34,703 bases of DNA from Halanaerobiaceae bacterium (GCA_007134885.1 SLJX01000136.1:1-34703), one strand, 5' to 3'. Positions 27,000 through 34,518 are shown, counted from the first letter of the stretch. Notes: generated by a model not told the origin, from the sequence alone. Made by a program: numbers and translations.

Positions 27000-27098
27000 T
27001 AAATACTGGAGAGTTTGTTACTAATATTTTTTCAAGCCTTCGTATACTTAAAAGTTAAACATGAATCATTTTTTTAACCCTGTAAATACTGGAGAGTT
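27000..27098 (+). repeat. Direct repeat overlapping the rarA ribosome-binding site
   Basis: TAAATACTGGAGAGTT occurs exactly at 27000-27015 and 27083-27098. The second copy contains the GGAGAG ribosome-binding site of rarA, so the first is a decoy site or the trace of a small duplication. Confidence 0.65.
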
Positions 27099-27102
27099 AG
27101 CC

Positions 27103-28410
27103 ATGAACCTCTTTTCCCAAAATAAAAATAAGGACAAAGAACCCCTGGCCTTCCGGATGCGTCCGGAGAGCTTTTCCGAACTCCACGGCCAGGAGCACAT
27201 TACAGCCCCCGGTAAACTGCTGCGCCGAATGATTGAGTCTGACAAACTTCAGTCCCTGATTCTCTATGGGCCCCCCGGAACCGGTAAAACCAGTCTGGCC
27301 CGGATCATCTCCTGCCAGACCGAATCCGAATTTATCAAACTAAATGCCGTAACTTCGGGAGTTAAGGACCTCCGGGAGGTAATTTCTCAAGGCCAGGATA
27401 ATCTTGAGCTCTATAACAGGAGCACCATACTCTTTATCGATGAGATTCACCGCTTCAACAAAGCCCAGCAGGACGCCCTGCTGCCTTCGGTGGAAAAGGG
27501 AATCATTATCATGATCGGGGCCACTACCGAAAATCCCTATTTTGAGGTCAACGCTCCGCTGCTTTCCCGCTCCCGAATTTTTCGGCTTAAACCCCTGGAA
27601 AAGCAGGATATCATAAAAATAATTCACCAGACCCTTGAGGACGAAGAACGCGGTCTGGGCTATCTTGATATTGAAATTTCTCAGGAAACAATAGATTTTC
27701 TGGCCGACAGATCGGGAGGCGATGCCAGGGTAGCCTTGAACGCCCTGGAAATTGCCGCCCTGTCCACTCCCTCTGACCGGAAAGGTAGGATAGCACTGAC
27801 CAGGGATGTAATCGCCGATTCCATGCAGGAGAAAATTTTTAAATACGATAAGAGCGGAGATAATCACTATGATGTCATCTCGGCCTTCATTAAGAGCATC
27901 CGGGGTTCCGACCCTGATGCCGCCCTCTTCTGGCTGGCCCGGATGATCAAAGCTGGCGAGGACCCCATGTTTATCGCCCGCCGTATCATAGTTCATTCCG
28001 CTGAAGACATCGGTCTGGCCGATCCCGCCGCCCTGGGAATTGCCGTCGATGCAGCCCGGGCCCTGGAGTATGTCGGCCTGCCCGAGGCCCGCATCCCGTT
28101 GGCCCAGGCCGTGATCTATCTGGCTGCCGCCCCAAAGAGTAATTCTGTCATTACCGGCATCGACCGGGCCCAGGATTACCTGGAAAACAACGACCCCGGT
28201 TCGGTCCCCCCTCACCTGCGCGACACCCATTACCAGGGAGCTCAGGATCTGGGCAGCGGCCTGGATTATAAGTATCCCCATAGCTATGAGAAAAACTATG
28301 TCGAGCAGGATTACCTGCCCGAAAACCACCGGGAGGCTAGTTTTTATCAGCCGGGAGATCAGGGCCAAGAAGAGAAGATAAAAAAATTTCTTAAATATCT
28401 CAAAGAATAA
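27103..28410 (+). CDS. rarA: Replication-associated recombination ATPase RarA/MgsA
   Basis: RarA is an AAA+ ATPase related to clamp loaders that acts at stalled replication forks. From the ATG at 27103 it has 435 residues. It shows RMRPESFSELHGQEHI, Walker A LYGPPGTGKTSLA, Walker [21 protein letters not shown], sensor IGATTENPYFEVNAPLLSRSRIF and the C-terminal RarA domain with ARRIIVHSAEDIGLADP. The frame opens at 27061 with an ATG lacking a ribosome-binding site. The ATG at 27103 has GGAGAG 6 bases upstream and gives the normal N-terminus. Confidence 0.97.
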   Translation: MNLFSQNKNKDKEPLAFRMRPESFSELHGQEHITAPGKLLRRMIESDKLQSLILYGPPGTGKTSLARIISCQTESEFIKLNAVTSGVKDLREVISQGQDNLELYNRSTILFIDEIHRFNKAQQDALLPSVEKGIIIMIGATTENPYFEVNAPLLSRSRIFRLKPLEKQDIIKIIHQTLEDEERGLGYLDIEISQETIDFLADRSGGDARVALNALEIAALSTPSDRKGRIALTRDVIADSMQEKIFKYDKSGDNHYDVISAFIKSIRGSDPDAALFWLARMIKAGEDPMFIARRIIVHSAEDIGLADPAALGIAVDAARALEYVGLPEARIPLAQAVIYLAAAPKSNSVITGIDRAQDYLENNDPGSVPPHLRDTHYQGAQDLGSGLDYKYPHSYEKNYVEQDYLPENHREASFYQPGDQGQEEKIKKFLKYLKE

Positions 28411-28510
28411 CTAAATAGTATATTCTATAACAGTACTATAAATATCTACCCAAACATTAATAATTAATTCTCAAAAAAATCAGGACCAGTGTCAGAATAG
28501 TGGTGATACC

Positions 28511-29149
28511 GTGAAAGCGAACCAGAGTTATCAGACTATTTCAGCATCGCTTAAGATTATTAATAAGATTAAGGATAGCCGCTTTATAGCTAGCGCCAGT
28601 CCCTGCCGGGATAGGGAAGCAGCCGAAGCTTTTATCACCGAAATCAGGGAAAAACATGATGACGCAACTCACAATGTCTCGGCCTACCGCATCTATGAAT
28701 CCCGGGAGATTTTGGAATACAGTGATGACGATGGCGAACCGGCCGGATCCTCCGGCCCACCGGTGCTGGCTAAAATAGACGGCCACAATCTGGTCAACAC
28801 CTGTGTGGTCGTGACCCGCTATTTTGGGGGAACAAAATTAGGAATTGGGGGGTTAATCAAAGCCTATGGCAACTCCTGTGAGCGGGTTTTACTGAAAGCA
28901 GACAAAATCAAACTTAGCTTATTTTATCTTCTGATATGTCGGGGTGATTACCAGTATCTCGGCCCAACCCTCGGCCAGCTGGAAAAGGTCGGGGCAGAGA
29001 TTAAAGGAACCAGACATGTTGATAAAGGATTTTCCGTAGAGGCAGTTGTCAGGGCCTCAAGTTTTACCAGCCTCTCCCGGGAAATCACTAGAATAACCGG
29101 AGACAGAGTGAAATTGACTAAAAAAGAAAGTAAATTTTTACCTGATTGA
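28511..29149 (+). CDS. yigZ: YigZ/IMPACT family protein
   Basis: The 212-residue protein has the UPF0029 (IMPACT) domain with the signature DDDGEPAGSSGPPVL and the VVVTRYFGGTKLGIGGLIKAYG motif, and a C-terminal DUF1949 domain. Eukaryotic IMPACT regulates eIF2-alpha kinase GCN2; the bacterial function remains uncertain, with suggested ribosome or nucleic-acid contact. It starts with GTG after GGTGAT. Its TGA stop lies inside the -35 hexamer of the next gene's promoter. Confidence 0.94.
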   Translation: MKANQSYQTISASLKIINKIKDSRFIASASPCRDREAAEAFITEIREKHDDATHNVSAYRIYESREILEYSDDDGEPAGSSGPPVLAKIDGHNLVNTCVVVTRYFGGTKLGIGGLIKAYGNSCERVLLKADKIKLSLFYLLICRGDYQYLGPTLGQLEKVGAEIKGTRHVDKGFSVEAVVRASSFTSLSREITRITGDRVKLTKKESKFLPD

Positions 29150-29174
29150 CAGAGTGATTCAGCTATGTTACAAT
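29146..29174 (+). promoter_or_regulatory. Promoter of the Rrf2 gene, overlapping the yigZ stop
   Basis: A perfect TTGACA (29146-29151), a 17-base spacer and TACAAT (29169-29174). The TGA stop of yigZ is at 29147-29149, inside the -35. The start would be near 29181, about 35 bases before the regulator's ATG. No palindromic operator is obvious. Confidence 0.8.
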
Positions 29175-29214
29175 AAACTCGATGTTAATACTCAAGATTA
29201 TGGGGTGGAAAAAA

Positions 29215-29637
29215 ATGAAAATTTCAACCAGGGGTAGATATGGACTGCGGGCACTGGTAGGTCTGGCTATGTATCAGGATGATAAGGCAATTCCACTTCG
29301 GAAAATCGCCGAACGGGAAAAAATTTCTGAACAGTATCTGGAACAGCTTTTTGCCAGCCTGAGAAAAGCAGGCGTGGTAAGCAGCGTCCGCGGAGCTCAC
29401 GGAGGATATCTGCTGAACAAAGAGCCGGAAGAAATAACCGCCGGTGACGTCATCAGAATTCTGGAAGGACCTATCAGTCCGGTCGACTGTGTTATGGATA
29501 GTTATAAATGTGAGCAGGTCAACAGCTGTGTAACCCACGATCTCTGGAATATTTTAAGTGAGCAGATAGGCGAACTGCTTGACTCTTACACCATTGCCGA
29601 TTTAATGAAAAAAGCCGAAGCTCTCGAGAAAAGTTAA
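29215..29637 (+). CDS. IscR-like Rrf2 family transcriptional regulator
   Basis: The 140-residue protein starts MKISTRGRYGLRALVGLA, the winged-helix N-terminus of Rrf2 regulators, with the recognition helix in ISEQYLEQLFASLRKAGVV and wing SVRGAHGGYLL. Three cysteines, C92, C99 and C105 (C-x6-C-x5-C), occupy the place of the IscR [2Fe-2S] ligands, which in E. coli are C-x5-C-x5-C. It is therefore probably an Fe-S-sensing repressor, not the cysteine-metabolism regulator CymR. The ATG at 29215 has GGGGTGG upstream; an earlier ATG at 29182 lacks such a site. The gene precedes nifS-iscU-mnmA, consistent with Fe-S control. Confidence 0.9.
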   Translation: MKISTRGRYGLRALVGLAMYQDDKAIPLRKIAEREKISEQYLEQLFASLRKAGVVSSVRGAHGGYLLNKEPEEITAGDVIRILEGPISPVDCVMDSYKCEQVNSCVTHDLWNILSEQIGELLDSYTIADLMKKAEALEKS

Positions 29638-30007
29638 CGGTCAGGTTTTAATTAAAAAGAAATTTTTCGATTAAATTAACCGCCTTTTTATATTGACTTT
29701 TTGATTAATGATTACACTGTATGAAGTCGAATTTAACAAAATTATGAAGCTATAACCACTTGCAGGGGGACGATTTTGCAAGAAAAATTACCAAAATACA
29801 CTTTCCGCAGCGCCTTCCACAATTGCCTTAATGAGGAATAAAGTCTAATAAAGCCTGTTGCTTAAAATTAATTAATTATAATATAAAGAGCCCGATCAAT
29901 AAAAAATATATTAAAAAGTTCAGTCCTGTTGTTTTAGCAATAAAGGAAGACTTACGTTTCAGCAATGAAGAGAGTCAAAAGACTAAATAAGGACAGTCAA
30001 AAGAATT

Positions 30008-30063
30008 GCAGCAGTTAACCAGGTTTCCAAAAAGTTTAGGTGCTTGGAACGCTTAACTGCTGC
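30008..30063 (+). repeat. 11-bp inverted repeat upstream of nifS
   Basis: GCAGCAGTTAA (30008-30018) and TTAACTGCTGC (30053-30063) are perfect inverted copies. Inside, TTCCAA and TTGGAA can form a second stem. It ends 34 bases before the -35 hexamer, so it may be an operator or the 3' end of an unrecognised RNA; no T-run follows. Confidence 0.6.
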
Positions 30064-30096
30064 GACCCATGTTATTTAAAGGCTAAAAATATTTTT

Positions 30097-30126
30097 TTGT
30101 CATAATTTACTTTGAAAACTTATAAT
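30097..30126 (+). promoter_or_regulatory. Sigma-A promoter of nifS
   Basis: TTGTCA (30097-30102), an 18-base spacer and a perfect TATAAT (30121-30126). The start would be near 30133, leaving a leader of about 22 bases with GAGGTGA. Confidence 0.75.
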
Positions 30127-30154
30127 AATCGACCTGGAATGAGGTGAATCCAGT

Positions 30155-31327
30155 ATGAGCAAACGTTATTATTTCGATCATGCCGCTACAACCCCTCTTG
30201 ATCCTGAGGTTCTTCAGACCATGAAGCCCTTCTTTCGGGATAAATTTGGCAACCCTTCCAGTATATATCAGGAGGGCCAGCAGGCCGAACGAGCCCTGAC
30301 CGAAGCCCGGGAAAAGGTGCAGCATATGATTAATGCCGCCGACAGCCGGGAAATAATCTTCACCGGCAGCGGCACCGAAGCCGACAACCTCGCCATCAAA
30401 GGAGCAGCCATGGCAAGAAAGGACAGGGGGAACCATATTATCACCAGCAAAACAGAGCATCACGCAGTTCTCCATACCTGTGAATTTTTGGAAAAACACC
30501 TGGACTTCGAGGTGACCTATCTACCGGTCGATGAGAAGGGCTTCATTGATCTTCAGGAACTTGAGGAAGCCATACGTTCCGACACTATATTGATTACCAT
30601 CATGACCGCTAACAACGAAATTGGCACCATTCAGCCCATTTCCAGAATCGCAGAAATTGCAGAAGAACACGATATTTACTTCCACACCGATGCCGTCCAG
30701 GCAGCCGGCCAGCTGGAAATAGATGTCCAGCAGAGCGGCGTCGATCTCCTTTCGATTTCGGCCCACAAAATTAACGGCCCCAAGGGTGTAGGAGCTCTGT
30801 ACGTCAAAAAAGGAACCAGACTGCTGCCCCAGATGCAGGGCGGCGCCCAGGAACGCAAACGCCGGGCAAGCACCGAGAATGTCCCCGGCATTGTAGGATT
30901 CGGCGAGGCCGCCGAACTGGCAGTTAAGCGACTTCCAGAAAAACGCCAGAAACTAATAAAATTCAGAGATAAAATCATTGACACAGTCCTGGATGAGATC
31001 AGCGAAGTAAGGCTTAACGGTCCTCGGGGTGATCAGCGCCTTCCCAACAATGTTAGCTTCTGTTTCCGCTACATCGAAGGCGAATCAATTTTGCTCAATC
31101 TCGACATGCTGGGTATAGCAGCCTCCAGCGGCTCGGCCTGTACCTCCGGTTCCCTGGATCCCTCCCATGTGATGCTTTCCCTGGGCTTAAGCCACGAAGT
31201 AGCCCACGGCTCACTCCGCATCTCCATGGGCTACAGCACTACCGAGGAAGAGGTCGACTACCTCCTGGAACATCTCCCTTCGGTGATCCAGAAACTGAGA
31301 GATATGTCGCCCCTTTATGAAGGCTAA
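30155..31327 (+). CDS. nifS: Cysteine desulfurase (NifS/IscS type)
   Basis: This PLP enzyme converts cysteine to alanine and a protein persulfide for Fe-S clusters and tRNA thiolation. The 390-residue protein shows YFDHAATTPLDPEVL, the PLP-stacking SKTEHHAVLHTCEFLE, the Schiff-base lysine K205 (SAHKINGPKG) and the persulfide cysteine C329 in SSGSACTSGSLDPSHV, on a loop of group I type. Length is normal. GAGGTGA is 7 bases before the ATG. With iscU and mnmA downstream, it likely supplies sulfur to both. Confidence 0.97.
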   Translation: MSKRYYFDHAATTPLDPEVLQTMKPFFRDKFGNPSSIYQEGQQAERALTEAREKVQHMINAADSREIIFTGSGTEADNLAIKGAAMARKDRGNHIITSKTEHHAVLHTCEFLEKHLDFEVTYLPVDEKGFIDLQELEEAIRSDTILITIMTANNEIGTIQPISRIAEIAEEHDIYFHTDAVQAAGQLEIDVQQSGVDLLSISAHKINGPKGVGALYVKKGTRLLPQMQGGAQERKRRASTENVPGIVGFGEAAELAVKRLPEKRQKLIKFRDKIIDTVLDEISEVRLNGPRGDQRLPNNVSFCFRYIEGESILLNLDMLGIAASSGSACTSGSLDPSHVMLSLGLSHEVAHGSLRISMGYSTTEEEVDYLLEHLPSVIQKLRDMSPLYEG

Positions 31328-31878
31328 TCTTTACCAGGCTTTTTACTAAGAGAGAAAACTATATGCTACAATGCTAAAGTATTATTTTATTTTTCTAATA
31401 TATGGTTTCACTGTGAAAAGTCATTTTCCTGGAATTTGTTTGACTGGATCCTTTGCATGTTAAGTATTACAGTTTCGAAATTTGACAATATCGACTTTAT
31501 GCAGTGCAATCATATATAATTAATCAATTTGAGGAATAGTTTATTGTATTATCGTCTATTTTTGATATCATATGATTAAACAGAGAGCCAAGAACTTTAA
31601 AGTTATTAAGCTAAATTAGCAGAAACAGTTTTTAATCCAGTTTAATTTTATTGAGAGAATAAACAATTGCTCCAAAAAGAAAATAACAATTAAAAAAGCA
31701 AATAACTATATTTCAATAGCAAATAGAAATAAAGCAGCAAATAACTGCAAAGCATATTTAAAACCATTTTTAAAGCTTGTTTAGTTTTGATTCAGATTTT
31801 CAAACAAAGAACAATCCCAAGATTTATTTATAGAATTATTTAAGGTTTTTCAAAGAACAGTTTAAGGAGTTGACTCAA
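31328..31878 (+). other. 551-base spacer between nifS and iscU with repeat element
   Basis: It is AT-rich and contains copy 1 of the duplicated element (31401-31512) and a perfect ATCATATGAT palindrome (31567-31576), part of a longer similarity with 26641-26661. Nothing else is recognisable and no ORF with a ribosome-binding site was seen. Confidence 0.5.
31401..31512 (+). repeat. Duplicated intergenic element, copy 1
   Basis: This 112-base element matches 32571-32684. Block 1 (31401-31444) and block 2 (31473-31512) are about 90% identical to the second copy, while the 28-base middle has the same length but differs. Block 2 includes TTGACA (31482-31487), a 17-base spacer and TGCAAT (31505-31510), which resembles a promoter. 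It lies 366 bases before iscU. Confidence 0.75.
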
Positions 31879-32298
31879 ATGTATTCAGATAAAGTAATGG
31901 ACCACTTTCAAAACCCCAGAAATGTAGGCAAAATGAAGGATCCCGATGTTGTCGGCGAGGTTGGTAATCCCACCTGCGGTGATATTATCAGGGTTTATTT
32001 AAAAATCAGCGACGACGAGATCATTGATGATATCAAATTCAGCACCTTTGGCTGCGGCGCTGCAGTAGCTACCAGCAGCATGGTCACTGAATTGGTCAAA
32101 GGCAAACCCCTGGATGAAGCCCTTCAGGTCAGCAAGGACCAGGTCGCCGAAGCTCTGGATGGACTGCCTCCGGCCAAGATGCACTGCTCTAACCTGGCTG
32201 CCGACGCCATTAAAAACGCCATCTCCAACTATCGTCAGGGCAAAACCGGTCTGGAAGAGGACGACCAGGAAAAAAAAGTACCTCATGAGCACCATTAA
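31879..32298 (+). CDS. nifU: Fe-S cluster assembly scaffold IscU/NifU-like
   Basis: This scaffold protein, on which [2Fe-2S] clusters are built, has 139 residues. Ligand cysteines are C33 (NPTCGD, with the conserved Asp), C59 (FGCGAAVA) and C103 (KMHCSNLA). It corresponds to the N-terminal domain of NifU, with no separate Nfu domain. A charged C-terminal tail ends PHEHH. A TTG at 31870 is in frame, but AAGGAG 9 bases before the ATG at 31879, and the family start MYSDKVMDHF, support the ATG. Confidence 0.96.
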   Translation: MYSDKVMDHFQNPRNVGKMKDPDVVGEVGNPTCGDIIRVYLKISDDEIIDDIKFSTFGCGAAVATSSMVTELVKGKPLDEALQVSKDQVAEALDGLPPAKMHCSNLAADAIKNAISNYRQGKTGLEEDDQEKKVPHEHH

Positions 32299-32523
32299 CC
32301 TTAATTAATTACTATAATTAATTAATTATTATAAACTAACATGACTGCTAAATCAGTTCAGGAAAAGATATTTTGCTTGTTTAACCTGTAAAGTAGTTTT
32401 TAAAAATAGTAGAATTTTTAAGATCAAATCGGATAATTTATTAAGTCAAGAATCTGGGACTGGGTTATAGTATTAATTCAGGTTCTCTATAATTCAGTTA
32501 TTTTATAACTCAGGTAGTCTATC

Positions 32524-32571
32524 TTAAATTTAATAGAATCAAATACTCTATTTTGTTAAATTTAATAGAAT
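32524..32571 (+). repeat. 16-base direct repeat TTAAATTTAATAGAAT
   Basis: Exact copies lie at 32524-32539 and 32556-32571 with a 32-base period. The second abuts copy 2 of the duplicated element. Confidence 0.65.
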
Positions 32572-32684
32572 ATGGTTTCCCTGCGAAAAGTCATTTTACT
32601 GGTAATTTGATTGACAGAATGACTGATATGACGGCGATTATAATTTCGAAATTTTGATAATATCGCCTTTATGCAGTGCAATCA
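32571..32684 (+). repeat. Duplicated intergenic element, copy 2
   Basis: This 114-base element is homologous to 31401-31512. Block 1 is 32571-32615, block 2 is 32644-32684, and the middle is 28 bases. Block 2 retains TTGATA (32654-32659), 17 bases and TGCAAT (32677-32682). In this copy GGCGAT (32633-32638) can pair with ATCGCC (32662-32667) around the palindrome AATTTCGAAATT, but copy 1 does not preserve that pairing. It lies 324 bases before mnmA. Confidence 0.75.
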
Positions 32685-32840
32685 GAATATTGATTAGACT
32701 TAATAGCCATGTAAACTTATTATTAAGCCTTATGAGCAAATTAATGGTTCATAAGTCTGTTGCCCAAAAATCAATTTAAATAGTGATAGTTATTTAATTA
32801 ATCTTTAAAAACACATGATTAAATTGTTACAATTATTCCT

Positions 32841-32963
32841 ATGAAAATTAAAGATTTCTCAATTGCTGATAGTTTCTTATTGGATTTTTTAAAAGAGAAT
32901 CGATATATTCTATTCAAAGAATTAAATAATCCAACAAATCAATCACTTTCAGCAGTTAATTAA
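32841..32963 (+). CDS. Possible 40-residue ORF upstream of mnmA
   Basis: An ATG frame encodes MKIKDFSIADSFLLDFLKEN and 20 more residues. TACAAT at 32828-32833 lies just before the ATG, so a leaderless message is possible, but there is no ribosome-binding site. Codon use is far more AT-rich than in neighbouring genes. It may be a degraded gene fragment (for example a transposase N-terminus) or chance. No family recognised. Confidence 0.2.
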   Translation: MKIKDFSIADSFLLDFLKENRYILFKELNNPTNQSLSAVN

Positions 32964-33008
32964 CAAAAACATTATCAACATCTCAAAGGAACAAGAAGGT
33001 GATTTTCT

Positions 33009-34298
33009 GTGGCAAAAGTAATGGTCGCCATGAGTGGTGGTGTCGACAGTTCTGTCGCCGCCGCTCTTTTAGTTTCTCAAGGGCACGAAGTTATCGGAGC
33101 CACTATGGAAGTTTTCCCAGATTACGAGCAGCGCAGTGAAGAAGAGGGTGGCTGCTGCTCGCTGGCCGCCATCGAAGATGCCAAAAGGGTGGCTTTCCGG
33201 CTTGACATCCCCCATTACACCCTCAACTTTAAGGATATTTTTCAGCGGGAAGTCATCGATAATTTTGTGGCCGAATACAGCCGGGGCCGAACCCCCAACC
33301 CCTGTGTGGTGTGCAACAAAAAAATAAAGTTTGCCGCTCTGCTCCAGCGGGCCCGGGAACTAGATTGCCAGTACGTGGCAACCGGCCACTATTCCCGCAT
33401 AAAGACCGACCCAGAGACCGGTCGCTACCTTCTCTACCGGGCTATTGACCGCGATAAGGACCAGAGCTATATGCTTTACGGCTTTATCCAGAATCAACTT
33501 CAGCACACCCTGCTGCCCCTGGGTGAGCACGAAAAAATAGCAGTTCGGGAAAAAGCCCGCCAGCTGGGCTTCCGCGTTCACAACAAACCCGACAGTCAGG
33601 AGATTTGTTTCGTTCCAGGCAACGATTACCAGGCTTTTATCGAACGCAACTATCCCGAAATCGGCGAACCGGGCGACATCTACTATTATAATGGCGAAAA
33701 AATCGGCCGCCACCAAGGCCTGCACCACTACACCATCGGTCAGCGCCGCGGTTTGGGCATTTCTCTGGATCACCCGGTTTATGTTGTCGAAATCGACAGC
33801 ACCCATAACGCCCTGATCGTAGCCCCCCGGGAAAAGCTCAAGTTCAACGGCCTCACAGCCGAACAGGTTAACTGGATCGCCTACTCCAGCCCCCCGGAAG
33901 AAATAGAAGCCAGCGTTCAAATCCGTTACAACTCCCAACCCGTACCGGCCAAAATCTTAGTCCGGCGGTCGGCAGATTCTACCAACAGCTCAAACAGTTC
34001 AAACAATAGCTCAATTAATACTGATCCAGCAGCTCATCTTAATGAAAACCAATCAAATGCTCACTGTTCTGATGAAAGTTCAGTGACCAGACAGTTAAAA
34101 CAAGCTGTCACTCAATCAAAAAATAAGCCAGCTTCAGATATGATCTCCAGCAGAGTTACAGTAGAATTCAAAGACAGCTGTACAGCTGTAACTCCGGGGC
34201 AGTCAGTTGTTTTCTATCAGGACAAATTAGTCCTAGGAGGGGGAATAATTTCCGAAGGGCTCAAACAGAAAAATTATGCCGAAAAAATTTTCGATTAA
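33009..34298 (+). CDS. mnmA: tRNA-specific 2-thiouridylase MnmA
   Basis: MnmA thiolates U34 of Lys, Glu and Gln tRNAs using persulfide sulfur. The 429-residue protein has the PP-loop SGGVDSSVAAALL, cysteines C99 and C102 (NPCVVCNKKIKF), catalytic partner C200 (SQEICFVPG) and the GQRRGLGI motif. It is about 60 residues longer than usual, because a Ser/Asn-rich low-complexity stretch (about 321-380) interrupts the C-terminal beta-barrel, after which VTPGQSVVFYQDKLVLGGGII resumes normally. It starts with GTG after AAGGTGAT. The desulfurase upstream is its probable sulfur donor. Confidence 0.96.
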   Translation: MAKVMVAMSGGVDSSVAAALLVSQGHEVIGATMEVFPDYEQRSEEEGGCCSLAAIEDAKRVAFRLDIPHYTLNFKDIFQREVIDNFVAEYSRGRTPNPCVVCNKKIKFAALLQRARELDCQYVATGHYSRIKTDPETGRYLLYRAIDRDKDQSYMLYGFIQNQLQHTLLPLGEHEKIAVREKARQLGFRVHNKPDSQEICFVPGNDYQAFIERNYPEIGEPGDIYYYNGEKIGRHQGLHHYTIGQRRGLGISLDHPVYVVEIDSTHNALIVAPREKLKFNGLTAEQVNWIAYSSPPEEIEASVQIRYNSQPVPAKILVRRSADSTNSSNSSNNSSINTDPAAHLNENQSNAHCSDESSVTRQLKQAVTQSKNKPASDMISSRVTVEFKDSCTAVTPGQSVVFYQDKLVLGGGIISEGLKQKNYAEKIFD

Positions 34299-34311
34299 TC
34301 CAGAAAAAACC

Positions 34312-34340
34312 TTGACAGACCATGTTTTTGATGTTACCAT
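34312..34340 (+). promoter_or_regulatory. Upstream rRNA promoter (P1)
   Basis: A perfect TTGACA (34312-34317), a 17-base spacer and TACCAT (34335-34340), starting 14 bases after the mnmA stop codon. Confidence 0.7.
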
Positions 34341-34489
34341 GTAAAATGTCGCAGTCAAAAAAACATTAACTAAATCTGGAATTTTTGGCGGGAAATAAAC
34401 TTAATATAATTAGCAGATATAATTCAAGTTAAGCTTAACATTTTATCCTATTTCAGCTTGAATCCGGCCCAGATGAGCTTAATTACTCC

Positions 34490-34518
34490 TTGACTGCAGC
34501 ACCTTTTAATGATAAAAT
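34490..34518 (+). promoter_or_regulatory. Downstream rRNA promoter (P2)
   Basis: TTGACT (34490-34495), a 17-base spacer and TAAAAT (34513-34518), about 155 bases before the 16S sequence. Tandem promoters are typical of rRNA operons. Confidence 0.75.

Larger units (their letters stand above)
25782..27102 (+). other. 1.3-kb AT-rich spacer with 6S RNA
   Basis: It contains an inverted repeat ACAACTG/CAGTTGT (around 25955-25985), tandem repeats (25984-26023), a possible 22-residue ORF (26081-26149), the 6S RNA (26204-26388), and about 650 bases (26390-27060) without any supported gene. The last part holds tandem GGTATAAGTTT copies near 26702-26725 and a repeat at 27000-27098. Confidence 0.5.
29638..30154 (+). 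other. 517-base spacer between the Rrf2 gene and nifS
   Basis: It contains a hairpin CTTGCA/TGCAAG (29759-29782), a 21-codon TTG frame (29776-29841) that I do not accept, direct repeats AGTCAAAAGA (29973 and 29995), an 11-bp inverted repeat (30008-30063) and the nifS promoter (30097-30126). No gene is supported. Confidence 0.5.
32299..33008 (+). other. 710-base AT-rich spacer between iscU and mnmA
   Basis: It contains 16-base direct repeats (32524 and 32556), copy 2 of the duplicated element (32571-32684) and a possible 40-residue ORF (32841-32963). No other gene is supported. Confidence 0.5.

Noticed and set aside
27340-28368. 342-residue minus-strand frame opposite rarA
   Set aside because: It is fully antisense to a clearly conserved gene, has no family motifs and arises from codon bias in the real frame.
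29776-29841. 21-codon TTG frame after GGGGG
   Set aside because: Very short, with a non-ATG start and no other support; it could be a leader peptide but the evidence is insufficient.
31445-31457. Sigma-54 promoter in copy 1 of the duplicated element
   Set aside because: The spacing between GG and GC is about three bases too short, and the sequence is not conserved in copy 2.
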